From LMUY01 sp965199105 (GTDB lineage Bacteria > Pseudomonadota > Alphaproteobacteria > Acetobacterales > Acetobacteraceae), in NCBI GenBank assembly GCA_965199105.1, contig CBDAQO010000002.1, forward strand, positions 1,302,001-1,366,000: a stretch of DNA of 64,000 bases. The letters are read 5' to 3'. The translations under genes and the position numbers were made by a program. Positions 60,077 through 64,000 of the stretch are shown here, one piece after another. The notes below the pieces were generated by a model, which did not search any database, was not told the origin of the DNA, and saw only the letters and a list, made by a program, of their open reading frames with translations. Position 1 is the stretch's first letter. The number at the start of each line of letters is the position of its first letter.

Positions 60077-63009
60077 AGCTGGCGACGGTTGGCCCGGACC
60101 AGCCGTTCCTGGACACGATCGCCGCCGACTGGCTGGCGCGTGCCGGCAAGGACCCGCTGGCAGCCGCCAATGGGTTGATCCTGCTGCCCACCCGGCGCGC
60201 CGCCCGCTCGCTGACCGAGGCGTTCCTGGGGCAGACCGCCGGCCGCCCCTGCCTGCTGCCCCGCATCACCGCCCTGGGCGCGCTGGACGAAGCGCCGCTC
60301 GCCCTGGCCGGCAGCCTGCACCTGCCGCCCGCCGTGTCAGAGCCGCTGCGGCTGGCGCATCTGGCGCGGCTGATCATGGCGCTGAACGGCCGCTTCGGCG
60401 CCCCCTCCACCGCGGACCGGGCCTGGCCGCTCGCCGCCGAACTGGCCTCCCTGATGGACGAGGCGGAGCGGGCGGAGGTGGACCTCGCGGCGGCGCTGCC
60501 CCGGCTGGCGCAGGAGGACTACGCCCAGCACTGGGGCATCACGCTGCGTTTCCTGGAGATCGTGACCACGTCCTGGCCGGCCTGGCTCGCCGATAACCGC
60601 CTGATGAACCCGGCGGCGCGCCAGGTGGCTCTGCTGGACGCGCAAGCCCGCGCCTGGGCCGACCACCCGCCGCTGTATCCCACGCTGGCCGCCGGGTCGA
60701 CCGGCGGCATACCCGCCGTGGCCCGCTTGCTGCGCGTGGTGTCGCGCATGCCGGGCGGCCGCGTGGTACTGCCCGGGCTCGACCTCGCGTTGGACGAGGC
60801 GGCCTGGGAGGCGCTGGAAGACTCCCACCCGCAAGCCGGCCTGCGCCGCCTGCTGACCGCGCTCGGTGCCCGCCGCGGCGACGTGACGGCCTGGGAGGCG
60901 CCATCGGTCACGCCGCCGGAGCGGGTGGCGCTGCTCAATCGGGCGCTGCTGCCCGCGATGGCGCTCGAGGCCTGGCGCGCCTCGCCCGCGGTGGCGGGTG
61001 GGGGCCAGCCCGGCTTGTCGCGCCTCGCCGCCGCCGACCAGCAGGAGGAAGCGGTCGCCATCGCGCTGATCCTGCGCCGCGCGCTGGACGTGCCGGACCG
61101 GCGCGCCGCCCTGGTCACGCCGGACCGTGATCTCGCTGGCCGGGTCGCGGTCGAGCTGGGCCGGTTCGGCGTGATCGCCGACGACAGCGCCGGTGAGAAG
61201 CTGGCCGATACGCCGCCGGCGGTGTTCCTGCGCCTGCTCGCCGCGGCGGTGGCGGAGCAGCTTCGCCCGGTGCCGCTGCTGGCGCTGCTGAAGCACCCGC
61301 TGGCCGCCGCCGGGATGCCGCCCGCGATGTGCCGGTCGGCGGCGCGGCGGCTGGAGCTGGACGGCCTGCGCGGCCCCGCCCCCAAGCCGGGGTTGCCTGG
61401 GCTGCAGGGGGTCGCGCGCTCGCCGTCCGCGCAGCGCCTGCTGGAGGCGCTCGAGCGCTGCCTCGCCCCGTTGCTCGGCCTCGCCGCCAGCAACCGCGCC
61501 GCGCCCGACGCCGCCTTGTCCGCCCTGCTCGCCGCCGCCGAGGCACTCTGCGCCACCCCCGACGCCAGCGGGCCGGAGCGGCTCTGGTCGGGCGAAGACG
61601 GCCAGGCGCTGGCGGCGCAAATGGCCGAGCTAATCCCCGCCCTCGCCGTGCTGCCGCCGCAGGACCCGGCGATCCTGCCCGGGCTGCTGGACGAGGTGCT
61701 CGCCGGCATCGCGGTGCGCAGCCGCCGGGCCATGCGCGGCCGCACCGGCGCCGAGCACCCCCGCATCTTCATCTGGGGCCTGCTGGAAGCGCGGCTGCAA
61801 CGGGCCGACCTCATCGTGCTCGGCGGCCTGGTGGAAGGGGTGTGGCCCGCCGCGTCCGACCCCGGCCCGTGGCTCAGCCGCCCGATGCGCGCCGCCGCCG
61901 GGTTGCCGTCGCCCGAGCAGGCGGTTGGCCAGATGGCGCATGACTGGGTGATGACCGCCTGCGCCGCGCCGGACGTGGTGCTGTCCTGCGCGCGGCGGCG
62001 GGACGGCGCCCCCGCGGTGCCGGCGCGATGGCTGCAGCGGCTGGAGGCGATGCTGCGCGGCGCCGGCGAGCACTTGCCCGAACACCCGGCCGCCGCCTGG
62101 GCCGCCGCACTCGACCTCCCCGCCGGCCCGGTGCCGCGGCTGCAACCGCCCGCGCCGTGCCCCCCCGCCGCCAACCGCCCGCGCCGCCTGCGGGTGACCG
62201 AGATCGAGACCTGGCTGCGCGACCCCTATGCCATCTACGCCCGCCATGTCCTGCGGCTGCGCGCCCTGCGGCCGATCGAGGAGCCGGCGGACGCGGCCGA
62301 TTACGGCTCCGTGGTGCATGACGCCGTGCATGCCTTCCTGACCGCGGCGGGCACGCGCTACCCAGCCGACGCCGAGCGCCGCCTGGTGGACGCGTTGGAG
62401 GCGGCACTGGCCGGCGCCGAGTTGCGGCCCGCTTTGGTGGCCTGGTGGCGCCCGCGGCTGCACCGCATCGCCGCCTGGGTAGCAACCGAGGAAGCGCGGC
62501 GGCGACAGTCGACCAAACTGGCCGAAATGGTATCGGAAACCAGCGGCGAGTGGCTGCTGCCGACCGAGCCGCCCTTCCTGCTGGTGGGCCGCGCCGACCG
62601 GATCGAGCGCCGCGCCGATGCCACCCTGGCCATCCTCGACTACAAGACCGGCACGCCGCCTTCAAACAAGGACGTGCGCAGCGGCCTGGCCCCGCAACTG
62701 CCGCTGGAAGCTGCAATGGCGCAAGCCGGGGCGTTCGGCGCGGCTTTCGCCCTGCCAGTGGCCGAGCTGACCTACTGGCACCTCACCGGCGGCCATGTCC
62801 CGGGCGAGGTCCAGCAGGTGCTGAAGAAGCCCGGCGAACTGCCCGCCGCGGTGGACCTGGCGCGCGACAGCCTGGCCGAGCTGGTGGCCGCGTTCGACGA
62901 CCCGGCGCATCCCTATCTGTCCCAGCCGTCCGGCCGCGCACCGCGCTTCTCGGACTACACCCAGCTCGCCCGGGCGGGCGAATGGGCCGCGGCGGAGGAC
63001 CCCGAATGA
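60073..63009 (+). CDS. addB: Double-strand break repair protein AddB
   Basis: 978 residues from GTG 60073, overlapping the previous stop (GTGA). Alphaproteobacterial AddB: N-terminal inactive helicase-like part starts 'GLILLPTRRAARSLTEAFLG', and the C-terminal PD-(D/E)XK nuclease has 'DYGSVVHDAVHAFLTAAG' and 'ATLAILDYKTGTPPSNKDV' (Asp and Lys of the active site). 'RVTEIETWLRDPYAIYARHV' precedes the nuclease. Forms the AddAB helicase-nuclease that resects DNA ends for recombination. The following addA ATG overlaps by 4 bp. Confidence 0.95.
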   Translation: MKLATVGPDQPFLDTIAADWLARAGKDPLAAANGLILLPTRRAARSLTEAFLGQTAGRPCLLPRITALGALDEAPLALAGSLHLPPAVSEPLRLAHLARLIMALNGRFGAPSTADRAWPLAAELASLMDEAERAEVDLAAALPRLAQEDYAQHWGITLRFLEIVTTSWPAWLADNRLMNPAARQVALLDAQARAWADHPPLYPTLAAGSTGGIPAVARLLRVVSRMPGGRVVLPGLDLALDEAAWEALEDSHPQAGLRRLLTALGARRGDVTAWEAPSVTPPERVALLNRALLPAMALEAWRASPAVAGGGQPGLSRLAAADQQEEAVAIALILRRALDVPDRRAALVTPDRDLAGRVAVELGRFGVIADDSAGEKLADTPPAVFLRLLAAAVAEQLRPVPLLALLKHPLAAAGMPPAMCRSAARRLELDGLRGPAPKPGLPGLQGVARSPSAQRLLEALERCLAPLLGLAASNRAAPDAALSALLAAAEALCATPDASGPERLWSGEDGQALAAQMAELIPALAVLPPQDPAILPGLLDEVLAGIAVRSRRAMRGRTGAEHPRIFIWGLLEARLQRADLIVLGGLVEGVWPAASDPGPWLSRPMRAAAGLPSPEQAVGQMAHDWVMTACAAPDVVLSCARRRDGAPAVPARWLQRLEAMLRGAGEHLPEHPAAAWAAALDLPAGPVPRLQPPAPCPPAANRPRRLRVTEIETWLRDPYAIYARHVLRLRALRPIEEPADAADYGSVVHDAVHAFLTAAGTRYPADAERRLVDALEAALAGAELRPALVAWWRPRLHRIAAWVATEEARRRQSTKLAEMVSETSGEWLLPTEPPFLLVGRADRIERRADATLAILDYKTGTPPSNKDVRSGLAPQLPLEAAMAQAGAFGAAFALPVAELTYWHLTGGHVPGEVQQVLKKPGELPAAVDLARDSLAELVAAFDDPAHPYLSQPSGRAPRFSDYTQLARAGEWAAAEDPE

Positions 63010-64000
63010 ACGCCATCCCGCCGCTGCTCCTGCCGCAGCAAGCCTCCGCCCGCGCCAACGCCCTGCAGCGCGAGGCCTCCGACCCGGATGTTTCGGCCTT
63101 CGTCGCCGCGTCCGCCGGGTCGGGCAAGACCAAGCTGCTGATCGACCGGCTGGTGCGGCTGATGCTGGGCGGGGCCGACCCGGCGCGCATCCTCTGCCTC
63201 ACCTACACCAAGGCCGCCGCCGCCGAGATGGCCCTGCGGCTGCAGCGCATCCTGGGCGAGTGGGTGACGCTGGATGACGCGCCGCTGGTCGAGGCGCTCA
63301 AAGACCGCGGCATTCGGCCGTCCGCCGACGTCGTGCAGCGGGCGCGCGCCTTGTTCGCCCACGTGCTGGACCTGCCGGGCGGCATGCGGATCGAGACCAT
63401 CCACGCGTTCTGCCAGTCCCTGCTGCGGCGCTTCCCGCTCGAGGCGCTGGTGGCGCCGCATTTCCGCCTGATGGAGGAGGCGGACGGCCACGCCGAGTTG
63501 CTGGCCGCCCGCGAGGCCGCCATGGCGGAGGCCGACCCGGCGGCGCTGCACACCATCGCCGGCCTGGTGCGGGACGGCGAGTTCGGCAAGCTGCTCGGCG
63601 AGCTGCAGCGCCATGGCCAGCGTTTGGCGCCCATGCTGCGCCTGCCCGCCCCGGCGCGGCTGCTGCGGCTGCAGCGGGCGCTCGGCGTTGCCGGCGACGA
63701 CGCCGCGGTGCTGGCCGCCGCGGTGGGCGAAACCGCGCCCGGGTTTGCCGAGGCCGTGCTGCAACTGCTCACCCGCGGCGCGCCCGGCGAGCAGCACACC
63801 GCCGGCCGCCTGCGCGCCTGGCTGGACCACCCGGCGGACGCGCGGCGCGAGCATTGGGGCGAATGGGTCGACTTGTTGCTGACCGACAAGGGCGAGCCAC
63901 GCGTGATCTGCCGCGGCAAGTGGTCCATGTCCGAGCCCGGCCTGGTGGCCAGCCTCACGGCCGAGGCCGAGCGCGTCGCCGACGTCGAGGACACCCGCCG
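63006..64000 (+). CDS. addA: Double-strand break repair helicase AddA (partial, C-terminus off the right edge)
   Basis: First 331 residues from ATG 63006. UvrD-type helicase: Walker A 'FVAASAGSGKTKLLIDRLV', motif Ia 'ILCLTYTKAAAAEMALRLQ' and 'IETIHAFCQSLLRRFPLEA' are standard AddA. Helicase subunit and second nuclease of AddAB. The frame is open to the window edge. Confidence 0.95.
   Translation, partial: MNAIPPLLLPQQASARANALQREASDPDVSAFVAASAGSGKTKLLIDRLVRLMLGGADPARILCLTYTKAAAAEMALRLQRILGEWVTLDDAPLVEALKDRGIRPSADVVQRARALFAHVLDLPGGMRIETIHAFCQSLLRRFPLEALVAPHFRLMEEADGHAELLAAREAAMAEADPAALHTIAGLVRDGEFGKLLGELQRHGQRLAPMLRLPAPARLLRLQRALGVAGDDAAVLAAAVGETAPGFAEAVLQLLTRGAPGEQHTAGRLRAWLDHPADARREHWGEWVDLLLTDKGEPRVICRGKWSMSEPGLVASLTAEAERVADVEDTR

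Overview
The window is very GC-rich DNA (third codon positions almost all G or C), densely packed, with many ATGA/GTGA stop-start overlaps. The ClpP-like, FNR, tsaE, MurU-like, addB, addA block and the large number of ABC importers for amides and amino acids point to an alphaproteobacterium, most likely of the Acetobacteraceae/Rhodospirillales. This placement is inference from gene content and style; no rRNA or marker phylogeny is available here.

Layout. (1) 1-14404 is a cell-surface glycan region. It holds a partial SAM-methyltransferase-like protein, two polytopic membrane proteins flanking a GT2-GT4 fusion glycosyltransferase, a sugar-nucleotide epimerase, a phytanoyl-CoA-dioxygenase-like protein, a third polytopic membrane protein and two GT4 glycosyltransferases. 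(2) 14416-19301 is a minus-strand unit: hydantoinase/carbamoylase-type amidohydrolase, two choline-kinase-like phosphotransferases and a 14-TM exporter. (3) 19427-27202 is a plus-strand unit of amidase, UrtABCDE-like ABC importer and second amidase. (4) 27213-32741 is a convergent minus-strand LivFGMHK importer, followed by divergent fumC. (5) 34385-37756 is a hybrid histidine kinase with REC and HPt domains.

(6) 38035-41501 is a polar amino acid ABC importer with a polysaccharide-deacetylase-fold hydrolase. Four tandem 27-bp hairpin repeats lie between its binding-protein and permease genes. (7) 41518-49755 holds an amidohydrolase, a MarR regulator, a hydrolase remnant, a second polar amino acid importer with two permeases, an NtaA/SnaA-type flavin monooxygenase and an MFS carrier. 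(8) 49848-51184 is an intact IS5-type insertion flanked by CTAG duplications. (9) 51300-55140 is an HD-domain protein, a FAD monooxygenase and an MFS carrier, with a divergent GntR/FCD regulator. (10) 55141-64000 is a core region: serine-recombinase remnant, tRNA-Ala(GGC), scoB-scoA, ClpP-like protease, ferredoxin-NADP reductase, then tsaE, a MurU-like nucleotidyltransferase, addB and the start of addA.

Taken together, roughly 14-49 kb reads as a nitrogen/carbon scavenging region: four ABC importers, two amidases, two further amide or cyclic-amide hydrolases and efflux/uptake carriers. Its transport and hydrolysis steps are co-transcribed. Three copies of a palindromic CTAG-bounded repeat (6681, 44578, 49817) mark gene ends. 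One of them is the target of the insertion sequence.
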